A stretch of DNA of 19,682 bases from the NCBI GenBank assembly GCA_039916225.1, contig JBDSLU010000097.1:1-19682 (forward strand). The letters run 5' to 3'. Position 1 is the first letter of the stretch; every line of letters begins with the position of its first letter. Source of the stretch: JBDSLU01 sp039916225 (GTDB lineage Bacteria > Acidobacteriota > Vicinamibacteria > Vicinamibacterales > Vicinamibacteraceae). The notes beneath the pieces are model-generated. The model was not told the DNA's origin and made no database searches. It saw only the letters and a program-made list of their open reading frames with translations. This document shows, piece after piece, positions 1 to 7,349 of the stretch. Made by a program: the position numbers and the translations under genes.

Positions 1-572
1 TCTGGCCGTCGCGGATGCCGCACCCGTTTGATCCGGACGTCTGCGTCTTCGATCTCGACCCAGCCCACGACGACGCCGAGGCGCTGCGCGCCGCGGCCCT
101 GGGCCTCCGCGACCTGCTGGCCGAGCGGAAGGTGCGCAGTGTGGTCAAGACGTCTGGCTCGAAGGGCTTTCATATCGTCGTGCCGCTGAAGCGGACCGCC
201 GCGCGCGTCGTGAACCGCTTCGCCGGCGACATCGCCGCCGAGCTGATCGTACGGTTGCCGAATCTCGTGACGCAGGAGTTCAGCAAGGCCGACCGCGGCG
301 GCCGCATCCTGGTCGACATCGGCCGCAACCGACCCGGCGCCACGATGGCGGCGGCCTACACGGTGCGGGCCAGGCCGGGCGCACCGGTCTCGGCGCCATG
401 TACCTGGGACGAGATCGAAGGGAGAACAGTCGGGCCGCGGTCGTTCACCCTCCGCACGATGCCCGAGCGGCTCGACGCGGTCGGCGACCTGTGGAAGGAC
501 CTGGCGCGCCGCGGTCAGCGCCTGCCGGGGGCGGCGACCGACAAGCGCGCCGACGCTGACTCGGGGCACTAG
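1..572 (+). CDS. ligD: LigD-family DNA primase-polymerase domain (5' end outside window)
   Basis: This is the C-terminal part of an archaeo-eukaryotic primase-type polymerase of the bacterial end-joining system, which fills or extends DNA ends with ribo- or deoxynucleotides before ligation with Ku. The reading frame is already open at base 3 (WPSRMPHPF...), so the ATG at 15 is internal and the gene starts upstream. All three catalytic motifs are visible: FDLDP (the metal-binding DxD, bases 48-62), SGSKGFH (bases 153-173) and LVDIGRN with its Asp at 315-317. The frame closes about 50 residues after the RSFTLRTMPERL segment, where polymerase domains normally end, so no ligase or nuclease domain follows. 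The gene is therefore either a stand-alone polymerase-domain protein or a LigD with the polymerase last. Its TAG shares the bases CTAG with the stop of the convergent kinase gene. The family call is firm; the full architecture is unknown. Confidence 0.9.
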   Translation, partial: WPSRMPHPFDPDVCVFDLDPAHDDAEALRAAALGLRDLLAERKVRSVVKTSGSKGFHIVVPLKRTAARVVNRFAGDIAAELIVRLPNLVTQEFSKADRGGRILVDIGRNRPGATMAAAYTVRARPGAPVSAPCTWDEIEGRTVGPRSFTLRTMPERLDAVGDLWKDLARRGQRLPGAATDKRADADSGH

Positions 573-2236
573 CCGCGAGTGCCGTGGCTCCTGGTCGCGC
601 GCGGCCTCGGCGCGGCCAGCAGCCGGGTCAGTGCGCCGAGGATGTCGGCGGGGAGCGCCGGCTTGGTCAGGTAGTCGTCGAAGCCGGCGGCGAGCGCGGC
701 GCGTTTGTCCTCCTCCCGCGCGAAGGCCGACAGCGCGACACTCGGGACGTCGCCGCCCTGCTGCGGTGACCGCCGGCGGATCGCCCGCATCAGCGACAGG
801 CCGTCCTGGCCGGGCATGCCGACGTCGGCGATGACGATCGCCGGCAGGTTGGTGTCCAGCCACTCGAGCGCCACCGCCGCTGAATCGGCGGTCGCGACCC
901 GCGCGCCGCGATCGCTCAACAGCGTCGCCAGCAGCTCGCAGGTGATGGGATCGTCGTCGACGACCAGGACACGGCATCCGTCGAACTCGGGCGCGGCCTC
1001 GGCCTCCCGGTCCGCCGGTGGGACCACGTCGGCTTCGGGCTCTGCCACGCCCAGCGCCTGGGCGCCGCCGACCGGCAGCTGGACGCGGAAGGTCGCGCCG
1101 AGGCCGGCGCCGTCGCTCGACACCGACACTTCGCCGCCGTGTGTCTCGACCAGGTGCTTGACGATCGCCAGGCCGAGGCCGAGGCCGCCGTGCGAGCGGG
1201 TGAAGCTCTGATCGGCCTGGCGGAAGCGCTCGAACGCGTGGGGCAGGAATTCGCCGGCGATGCCCATGCCGCTGTCGGCGATGGTGACGCGGACCTGCGA
1301 GTCGACGCGATCGATCGTGGCGTCGACACGGCCGCCCGCCGGCGTGAACTTGACGGCGTTCGACAGCAGGTTCCAGAACACCTGGCGCAGCCGCTCGGCG
1401 TCGCCGTTCATCCGCGGCGCCTCGCCGTCGACGGTGAGGTCGAGGGTGATGCCCTTGGCATCGGCGGCCGGGCGCACCGTATCCATGGCGTCGCGGACCA
1501 GGCGGGACACCACCACCGGCTGCAGCCGCAACCGCAGCCGGCCGGTGATCACGCGCGAGACGTCGAGCACGTCGGAGATCAGCTGCGCCTGCGACTGGGC
1601 ATTGCGCGCCACGATCTCCAGCACGCGCGGGATGCGCGCCGCCTCGACCCGGTTGTCGCGCATCAGCGACACCCAGCCGAGGATGGCGTTGAGCGGCGTC
1701 CGCAGCTCGTGCGAGAGCGTCGCCAGGAACTCGTCCTTCAGACGATTGGCCTGCTGCGACTCGTCGCGCGACCGCTCGGCGTCGCCGCGCGAGGCCTCGA
1801 GCGCCAGCAGCACGTCGCGCAGCTGGTATTGGCGCTGGCGGCCGCGGAGCGCGGCGCACACCGTGCTGGTCACCGCGGTGACGCGGATCGGGCGATCGAG
1901 CAGCGTGACGTTGCGCAGGACCTCGAGCGTTCGCAGCGTCCGCAGCGTCGCCTGGCTCCGATCGTCGCCGGCGAAGAGCAGCAGCGAGATGTCGGACCAG
2001 GCCGGCTGGTTGTGGAGTGTGTCGGACAGCTCGTCGATGCGTGGATCGGCGAGCGCCTCCTCGGTCAACACTACCGCGCCGGCGCCGCGGCGGATCTCCG
2101 CGCACAGCTCCTGCGCCGAGCCGCAGACGTGGCAGGGGACGTCCGCCTTGCCGAGCAGCTGCGACGTCAGGAGGCCGTCGCGCCCGATCGGCGCCAGGAT
2201 GAGGACGCGGCTGTCGAGGGCGTCGTCACTGGCCAT
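569..2236 (-). CDS. Soluble hybrid histidine kinase with N-terminal pseudo-receiver and C-terminal receiver
   Basis: A 555-residue cytosolic hybrid kinase that should autophosphorylate on His and pass phosphate to its own Asp. Numbering here is from the possible upstream ATG at 2263; subtract 9 for the preferred start at 2236 (MASDD). Residues 18-138 look like a degenerate receiver, 145-178 like a coiled coil, and the H-box SHELRTPLNA has His185. The N-box FWNLLSN (296-302), G1 DSGMG (330-334) and G2 GGLGLGL (359-365) form the ATPase domain. The C-terminal receiver (430-550) has acidic DDD at 436-438, Asp480 in IADVGMP, Ser512 and Lys534. There is no membrane segment and no PAS or GAF domain. 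The start at 2236 overlaps the KaiC-like gene by 11 nt, implying translational coupling. The function of the pair is inferred; the signal sensed is unknown. Confidence 0.9.
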   Translation of the reverse strand: MASDDALDSRVLILAPIGRDGLLTSQLLGKADVPCHVCGSAQELCAEIRRGAGAVVLTEEALADPRIDELSDTLHNQPAWSDISLLLFAGDDRSQATLRTLRTLEVLRNVTLLDRPIRVTAVTSTVCAALRGRQRQYQLRDVLLALEASRGDAERSRDESQQANRLKDEFLATLSHELRTPLNAILGWVSLMRDNRVEAARIPRVLEIVARNAQSQAQLISDVLDVSRVITGRLRLRLQPVVVSRLVRDAMDTVRPAADAKGITLDLTVDGEAPRMNGDAERLRQVFWNLLSNAVKFTPAGGRVDATIDRVDSQVRVTIADSGMGIAGEFLPHAFERFRQADQSFTRSHGGLGLGLAIVKHLVETHGGEVSVSSDGAGLGATFRVQLPVGGAQALGVAEPEADVVPPADREAEAAPEFDGCRVLVVDDDPITCELLATLLSDRGARVATADSAAVALEWLDTNLPAIVIADVGMPGQDGLSLMRAIRRRSPQQGGDVPSVALSAFAREEDKRAALAAGFDDYLTKPALPADILGALTRLLAAPRPRATRSHGTRG

Positions 2237-3713
2237 GCAGCAGGCCCTGGTCCGCGCCGACATAGCGCGGGACGCCGCTGAGCACGCCGTGGAACTCGGT
2301 CAGCGCGTGCCCGACGTGGATGCGTCCAGGCCCCAGCTTCAGTTCGCGAATGGTCGACTCGTGGATGCGCGTGCGCATCTTGACGACCGAGATGGCGCGG
2401 CGGACATGGCCCTGGGCCTCGAAGAACCGCAGCACCAGCACCGCATCCGCCAGGTAACTGACGTCGAGCGGGGTGGTCATGGCGGTGCCGATGATGCCGT
2501 GCTGCGCCAGCACCAGCAGCGTCGCGACACCGCGCTCGTTCAGGAACGACAGCAGCTCGTGCATCCGCGCCAGCGGCGCATCGCTCTGCGGAATCGCGTG
2601 CATGTAGCCGTTGATGCTGTCGATCAGCACCATCCGGGTGCCGCGGCGCTCGACGTCCTGGCACACCCGGTGGCTGAACTCGCCGGGCGACAGCTCGCCC
2701 GGCTCGATCTGGTGCACGATCAAGCGTCCGCTGCGGATCTGCTCGGAGACGCGCATCCCCAGCGCGTCGCAGCGCTCCACGTAGGTCCGCATCCGCTCCT
2801 CGAACAGGTAGACCGTACCCGGGCCGGTGTCGTTGGCGACGTACTGCGTCGCCAGCGTCGACTTGCCCGATCCGGACGGGCCGATGACCAGCGTGGTCGT
2901 GCCCCAGGCCAGACCGCCGCCGAGCAACGTGTCGAGCCCGGGGATGCCGCTCTCGACGGGCTCGTGCGAGATCGTTCCGGAGGGCGGCGGTGTGATCTGC
3001 GGAAACACTTCCACGCCGCCGTGGCGGATGCGGAAGTCGTGGAAGCCTTCGGTGGCCGGCACGCCGCGGAACTTGACGATCCGGATGCGCCGTCGAGCCC
3101 GGCCGTACTCGATCGGCAGCTGTTCGAGCAGGATCACGCCGTGTGACAGGCTCTGGAGCTGCGAATCGTCGCCGCCCACCATGTCGTCGAGCAGCAGCAC
3201 CGTGACGTCGAGCCTGGAGAAGTACGACTTGAGCGCCAGGACCTGGCGGCGATAGCGCAACGTATCGCGGGCCAGGAGCTTCAGCTCGCTGAGCGAATCG
3301 AGGACGATGCGCGACGGCTTGACCCGATCGACGACGTCGAGGAGCGCCTGGATCGTCTCGCCCAGCTCGACCTCGGCCGGATGATAGAGCGTGTACTGGT
3401 CCTGGGCCGCCGCCGATTGCGCCGCCGGGAGCTCGAACAGCTCGAGGCCCTCGAGCGACCAGCCATGCGAGACCGCGACCGCGCGGAGCTCGCTGATCGT
3501 CTCGGACAGGGCGACGTACAGGCACCGTTCGCCGCGCGCGTTCCCCTCGAGGAGGAACTGCACCGCCATCGTCGTCTTGCCAGTGCCCGGGCGCCCTTCG
3601 ACGACGTACATCCGGTTGGGTGTCAGGCCGCCCAGGAGAAGGTGATCGAGTCCTTTGATACCGGTCGAAACCGGCGGGGCATCGGCGGGGGCTAGGAATG
3701 GTGTAGTCGCCAT
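2226..3713 (-). CDS. KaiC-like tandem RecA-fold ATPase
   Basis: A 495-residue double-domain KaiC-family ATPase, close to cyanobacterial KaiC in length (about 520). Domain CI has Walker A GRPGTGKTT (40-48), Walker B Asp139 in RIVLDS and one of the paired catalytic glutamates (LSET, Glu71). Domain CII has Walker A GPSGSGKST (278-286), Walker B Asp365 in VLIDS and the full Glu pair at 305-306 (LFEER). The region matching the KaiC phosphosite reads DVSYLAD, so the position of Ser431 is Ser419 while that of Thr432 is Tyr420. CII is thus equipped as in KaiC, with an altered phosphosite. The gene is followed by the overlapping hybrid kinase, a common arrangement for non-cyanobacterial KaiC homologues that suggests signalling rather than a true clock. 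No kaiA or kaiB is in the window. The start codon is ATG at 3713 with only a weak ribosome-binding site. Confidence 0.92.
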   Translation of the reverse strand: MATTPFLAPADAPPVSTGIKGLDHLLLGGLTPNRMYVVEGRPGTGKTTMAVQFLLEGNARGERCLYVALSETISELRAVAVSHGWSLEGLELFELPAAQSAAAQDQYTLYHPAEVELGETIQALLDVVDRVKPSRIVLDSLSELKLLARDTLRYRRQVLALKSYFSRLDVTVLLLDDMVGGDDSQLQSLSHGVILLEQLPIEYGRARRRIRIVKFRGVPATEGFHDFRIRHGGVEVFPQITPPPSGTISHEPVESGIPGLDTLLGGGLAWGTTTLVIGPSGSGKSTLATQYVANDTGPGTVYLFEERMRTYVERCDALGMRVSEQIRSGRLIVHQIEPGELSPGEFSHRVCQDVERRGTRMVLIDSINGYMHAIPQSDAPLARMHELLSFLNERGVATLLVLAQHGIIGTAMTTPLDVSYLADAVLVLRFFEAQGHVRRAISVVKMRTRIHESTIRELKLGPGRIHVGHALTEFHGVLSGVPRYVGADQGLLHGQ

Positions 3714-3733
3714 GGGTCCGATTAGTGGTCGAC

Positions 3734-3770
3734 GAGGTCACTCTGCTCGGGCGCAGCCCGCGCCGACCTC
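3734..3770 (-). other. Nested stem-loop upstream of the kaiC-like gene
   Basis: GAGGTC (3734-3739) pairs with GACCTC (3765-3770), and inside them CGGGC (3748-3752) pairs with GCCCG (3756-3760) around a 3-base loop. On the minus strand this would lie 20 to 60 nt before the kaiC-like start codon, so it may be part of a structured leader. No T-tract follows, so it is not a classical terminator. Chance pairing is a real possibility in DNA this rich in G and C. Confidence 0.3.
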
Positions 3771-3848
3771 CTATGCAACCCGAACGCCAGAGGCGGCGAC
3801 CCGCAGCCCATCCGATCTGCGCCGGCCGCGGGTCTACGCCGCCGCCCG

Positions 3849-3868
3849 GTGAGCACCGGGCTGCTCAC
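3849..3868. repeat. Perfect inverted repeat, 7-bp arms with 6-bp spacer (candidate operator)
   Basis: The arms are GTGAGCA and TGCTCAC around CCGGGC, with no mismatch. The site lies 77 bp upstream of the metE-like ATG and 136 bp upstream of the kaiC-like ATG, a position suited to a dimeric regulator acting on one or both divergent promoters. It could equally form a hairpin in an upstream transcript. I cannot assign it to a named regulator family. Confidence 0.5.
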
Positions 3869-3944
3869 AGTGTGGCGACCCGGGGTTTTCCCTAACTCGA
3901 CCGTTTGCCGGGTTCCTCGACTACACTGCCCGGCGGACCAACCT

Positions 3945-5003
3945 ATGTTGCCGACCGAACCCATAGGTAGCATGCCGCGCCCACCCGCCCTGCTCGATGC
4001 CATCGCGGAGTGGGGGAGCGAGGACCCGCGTCTCGACCCCATCTACGACGCGGCGATCGCCGACACGATCGTCCAGTTCCAGGCCACCGCATCGCCTGTC
4101 GTGACCGACGGCGAGCAACGCAAGTACCACAACTTCTGGACCTACCCGGTGCACGGGCTGCCGAACACCGCGCCCGACGGCTTCCGGATTCCGTTCGCCG
4201 CGGGCCACACCCGACGGATGCCGCGCCTGACCGCCGGGCCCTTCCGCTACCACCGCTATGCCGACGAGTACGTCCGGGCCGCTCGCCGTCACACCACGGC
4301 CGCGATCAAGCAGGCGATCATCTCGCCGTCGGCCCTGAGCCTGATGTACCCGGCGGAAGGCATCCGCGGCTACTCCCGCGACGAGTTCATCGAGGACCTG
4401 CTGGCCGAGCACGTCACCGAGATCCGCCGCTGCTTCGTCGCCGGCGCCACTACCGTTCAAATCGACTTCACCGAGGCGCGCCTGGCGGTGAAGCTCGATC
4501 CGGGCGGCGGTCTCCTGCACCGTTTCATCGACCTCAACAACCTGGCCTTGGCCCGGTTGACGCCAGCCGAGCGGGCCCGCGTCGGGGTCCACACCTGCCC
4601 GGGCGGCGATCGCGATTCGACGCACAGTGCCGACGTCGACTACGCCGATCTGCTGCCGAGCCTGCTGCAACTGCGGGCCGGCGCCTTCTACGTGGCGCTG
4701 GCCGGCGAGCCGGATCGTCCGCGCGTCCTCGACATCCTGCGGCGCTACTTGCAGCCTCACCAGCGCGTCTTCGTCGGCGTCGTCGCGCCGATCGATCCGC
4801 GAATCGAGAGTGCCGAGGAGGTCCGCGACCGCGTGCTGGAGGCCGCCGCGCACATTCCCGTGGCCCAGCTCGGCACGACCGACGACTGCGGGTTCTCGCC
4901 GTTCAGCGACGATCGCTCGACCTCGCGCGAGACGGCGTTCGCCAAGATTCGGGCGCGCGTCGAGGGCACGCGCCTCGCATCGGCGGTCCTGCGGGTGGCG
5001 TAG
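3945..5003 (+). CDS. Short MetE-core methyltransferase (cobalamin-independent methionine synthase catalytic-domain family)
   Basis: A 352-residue TIM-barrel protein matching only the catalytic C-terminal half of MetE, which transfers a methyl group to homocysteine thiolate held by zinc. The zinc ligands fit: His216 and Cys218 in VHTC, a candidate Glu255 in AGEPD and Cys315 in TDDCGF. Asp174 in VQIDF matches the Asp of the MetE QIDEP motif, although the following acidic residue is replaced by Phe. I chose ATG at 3945 because LPTEPIGSMPRP is the usual family start; the in-frame GTG at 3849 would add 32 residues unlike the family and run through the inverted repeat. The methyl donor is uncertain, since core proteins lacking the MetE N-terminal half may not use methyl-tetrahydrofolate. 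A hybrid kinase starts 9 nt after the stop, so the two genes are probably one operon. Confidence 0.85.
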   Translation: MLPTEPIGSMPRPPALLDAIAEWGSEDPRLDPIYDAAIADTIVQFQATASPVVTDGEQRKYHNFWTYPVHGLPNTAPDGFRIPFAAGHTRRMPRLTAGPFRYHRYADEYVRAARRHTTAAIKQAIISPSALSLMYPAEGIRGYSRDEFIEDLLAEHVTEIRRCFVAGATTVQIDFTEARLAVKLDPGGGLLHRFIDLNNLALARLTPAERARVGVHTCPGGDRDSTHSADVDYADLLPSLLQLRAGAFYVALAGEPDRPRVLDILRRYLQPHQRVFVGVVAPIDPRIESAEEVRDRVLEAAAHIPVAQLGTTDDCGFSPFSDDRSTSRETAFAKIRARVEGTRLASAVLRVA

Positions 5004-5012
5004 ATCCAGCGG

Positions 5013-7268
5013 ATGCCGAGACCCGACGACGAAGAGGCCCTGCTGCGATCGGTGGTGCTCCAGAACGCGCAGAGCATCCTGCAGGCGCGCGAGCGGGCCG
5101 AAGCCGAACTGCTGGAGACGCGCGAGGCGTTGCGGGAGAGCCAGGAGCGGCTCACCGCCGCCCTCGCCGCCGCCTCGACCGGGACGTTCCGCTGGCTGTT
5201 CGCCAGCGGCACCGCGGAATGGGACGAGACGATCGGCCCGCTGTTCGGCGTGCCGGCGGCCCAGGGGACCCACCGTTTTGGCGAGCTCGTCCACACCCTG
5301 CACCCGGACGATCGTCCCGTGGTCCAGTCGCGGATGCAGCAGTGTCGTGTCGACGGATCGCCATTCGACATGGAGTTCCGGGTCGTCCACCCCGGCGGCG
5401 CGGTGCACTGGCTGGCGATGAAGGCGACAGTCGTCGCCGACGCCGACCGCATGCCGAGCTACATGACCGGCGCCTGCCGCGACGTGACCCGTCTCAAGGC
5501 GGCCGAGGAGGCCCTGCGGGAAGAGACGCGGATGCTGGAGGTCCTCAACGCCACCGGCACGCTGCTCGCCGGCCAGTTGGAGCTCGAGCGCGTGCTGCAG
5601 GCCGTCACCGACGCCGGCACCGCCGTGAGCGGGGCGCGCTTCGGCGCGTTCTTCTACAACGCCACCGATGAGGACGGCGAGGTCTACCAGCTCTACGCAT
5701 TGTCGGGGGCGCCACGCGAGGCGTTCGAGCGCTTCGGCCAGCTGCGCGCCACGGCGCTGTTCGGAGCGACCTTCCGTGGCGATCCGCCGATCCGCATCGA
5801 CGACGTGCTCGCCGACGCCCGCTACGGTTCGATGGGTCCGCATCACGGCATGCCGCCCGGGCACCTGTCCGTGCGCAGCTACCTGGCCGTCCCGGTGCGA
5901 TCGCGATCGGGCGAGGTCCTGGGCGGACTCTTCTTCGGGCATCCCGACCCCGGCGTGTTCACCGAGCGTGCCGAGCGTCTCGTGCTCGGCGTGGCTGGCC
6001 AGGCCGGCGTCGCCGTCGACAACGCCCGGCTCTACGAACAGGCGCAGCACGCCGCCGCCGAGCGCACGTCGTTGCTCGACAGCGAGCGCGCCGCTCGCGC
6101 CGAAGCCGAGCGCTTGAGCGATGCCAAGGACGACTTCCTCGCCATGCTCTCGCACGAACTGCGGACGCCGCCCAACGCGATCCTCGGCTGGGCCCAGGTG
6201 CTGCGCGGCACCGCCCGCAACGCCGACGAGATGCGGGCCGGCCTGGAGACCATCGAGCGAAACGCCCGGATGCAGACGCAGCTCATCGACGATCTCCTCG
6301 ACATGAGCCGCATCACCTCGGGCAAGCTGCGGCTCGACGTGCAGCCGCTCGACCCGCTGTCGTTCGTCGAAGCGGCCATCGAGACGGTCGCCCCGGCCGC
6401 GCTCGCCAAGGGCATCCGTCTCGATCGCGTCCTCGATCCGGCCGCTGGACCGATCGCCGGCGATTCGGGCCGCCTGCAGCAGGTCGTCTGGAACCTGCTG
6501 TCGAACGCGATCAAGTTCACCCCGCACGGCGGCACGGTGCAGGTCGTGCTCGCCAACGTCGACGCGCTTGTCGAGCTGGCCGTGACCGACACCGGCATCG
6601 GCATCCAGCGCGAGCTGCTGCCGCATCTGTTCGAGCGGTTCCGCCAGGGCGACGCCTCGACGACGCGCAAGTACGGCGGGCTCGGCCTGGGCCTGTCGTT
6701 GGTCAAGAGCCTCGTCGAACTGCACGGTGGTACGGTCGGTGTCGAGAGTCCGGGCGAGGGCCAGGGGACCAAGGTCAGGGTGCAATTCCCGCTGGCGCTG
6801 CTGCCCCGACCCGGGGACGCGCGCGACCGCACCGCCGCCCGCGTCTACGAGCTGCGCCCGCCGGCTATCCATGCCAACGAGCTCGCCGGTCTCAAGGTGC
6901 TGATCGTCGACGATCGGACCGATGCCCGTGACGTGATCGCCCGCGTGCTGGAGGACGCCGCGGCCGTCGTCCTGTCGGCGGCGTCGGCGGACGACGCGAT
7001 CACGCTCGTCGAGGCGGAGCGGCCCGACGTGATCGTCAGCGACATCGGCATGCCCGACGTCGATGGCTACGAGCTGCTGCGGCGCATCCGCAGGCTCGGT
7101 CCCGATCGCGGCGGCCGGGCGCCGGCGATCGCGCTGACCGCGTTCGCCCGGGCCGAGGATCGAACGCGGGCCCTGCGCGCCGGCTTCGTCGTCCACGTGT
7201 CGAAGCCGGTCGACGCCTCGGAGCTGGTCGCTACGGTGGCCAGCGTCGCCGGCCGCGTTGCCGAGTGA
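5013..7268 (+). CDS. Soluble hybrid histidine kinase, PAS-GAF-HisKA-HATPase-REC
   Basis: A 751-residue cytosolic sensor kinase with an attached receiver. Order: short coiled coil (about 15-45), PAS with PAC tail (46-165, ending ACRDVTRLKAAEEAL), GAF (175-340), coiled linker (340-370), HisKA with His381, HATPase with N-box WNLLSN (493-498), G1 DTGIGI (526-531) and G2 GGLGLGL (555-561), and a receiver (627-748) with Asp633/Asp634, phosphoacceptor Asp677 in VSDIGMP, Thr709 and Lys731. No membrane segment is present. The H-box reads HELRTPPNAI, with Pro387 where Leu is usual. The ATG follows the metE-like stop by 9 nt. PAS and GAF suggest sensing of a small ligand, redox state or light; nothing identifies the signal. 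There is no separate DNA-binding partner in the window. Confidence 0.92.
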   Translation: MPRPDDEEALLRSVVLQNAQSILQARERAEAELLETREALRESQERLTAALAAASTGTFRWLFASGTAEWDETIGPLFGVPAAQGTHRFGELVHTLHPDDRPVVQSRMQQCRVDGSPFDMEFRVVHPGGAVHWLAMKATVVADADRMPSYMTGACRDVTRLKAAEEALREETRMLEVLNATGTLLAGQLELERVLQAVTDAGTAVSGARFGAFFYNATDEDGEVYQLYALSGAPREAFERFGQLRATALFGATFRGDPPIRIDDVLADARYGSMGPHHGMPPGHLSVRSYLAVPVRSRSGEVLGGLFFGHPDPGVFTERAERLVLGVAGQAGVAVDNARLYEQAQHAAAERTSLLDSERAARAEAERLSDAKDDFLAMLSHELRTPPNAILGWAQVLRGTARNADEMRAGLETIERNARMQTQLIDDLLDMSRITSGKLRLDVQPLDPLSFVEAAIETVAPAALAKGIRLDRVLDPAAGPIAGDSGRLQQVVWNLLSNAIKFTPHGGTVQVVLANVDALVELAVTDTGIGIQRELLPHLFERFRQGDASTTRKYGGLGLGLSLVKSLVELHGGTVGVESPGEGQGTKVRVQFPLALLPRPGDARDRTAARVYELRPPAIHANELAGLKVLIVDDRTDARDVIARVLEDAAAVVLSAASADDAITLVEAERPDVIVSDIGMPDVDGYELLRRIRRLGPDRGGRAPAIALTAFARAEDRTRALRAGFVVHVSKPVDASELVATVASVAGRVAE

Positions 7269-7303
7269 GGGGCGCCCTGCCCATTCAGGGGAGCGGGAGA
7301 CCG

Positions 7304-7335
7304 AGGATCCGGCCGCCCGGCCTGGCACCGATCCT
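7304..7335 (+). other. Nested stem-loop between hybrid kinase and small membrane protein genes
   Basis: AGGATC (7304-7309) pairs with GATCCT (7330-7335), and within them GGCC (7311-7314) pairs with GGCC (7319-7322). It is directly followed by a short CCTG/CAGG stem that touches the ribosome-binding site of the next gene. There is no T-run, so it is not a standard intrinsic terminator. It may be an mRNA processing or leader structure, or chance in GC-rich DNA. Confidence 0.3.
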
Positions 7336-7349
7336 GTAACAGGGGCGGC

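Larger units (their letters stand above)
3714..3944. promoter_or_regulatory. Divergent control region between kaiC-like and metE-like genes
   Basis: This 231-bp spacer separates two divergently transcribed genes and must carry promoters for both. It is the largest non-coding stretch of the window. It contains a perfect inverted repeat at 3849-3868, a nested stem-loop at 3734-3770 and a locally AT-richer stretch from about 3888 to 3930 that is a plausible site for the plus-strand promoter. TACACT at 3922-3927 resembles a -10 box, but no convincing -35 sits at the right distance, so I do not call exact promoter boxes. Frames open through part of it (for example GTG at 3849 in frame with the metE-like gene) encode residues unlike the family. 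Confidence 0.6.

Noticed and set aside
2237..2263. Nine-codon N-terminal extension of the first hybrid kinase
   Set aside because: The extra residues (MSARTRACC) look unlike the receiver fold start, and ATG at 2236 gives a compact overlap with the kaiC-like stop; not excluded by sequence alone.
1260..3146. A 628-codon plus-strand frame opposite the hybrid kinase and kaiC-like genes
   Set aside because: Ser/Arg-rich antisense shadow without domains; it crosses the boundary of two real genes.
3849..3944. GTG start for the metE-like gene
   Set aside because: The 32 extra residues do not resemble the family and the bases form the inverted repeat and promoter-like region.
7323..7339. TGGCAC-containing sequence resembling a sigma-54 promoter before the small membrane protein gene
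   Set aside because: The -12 GC element is missing at the required spacing.
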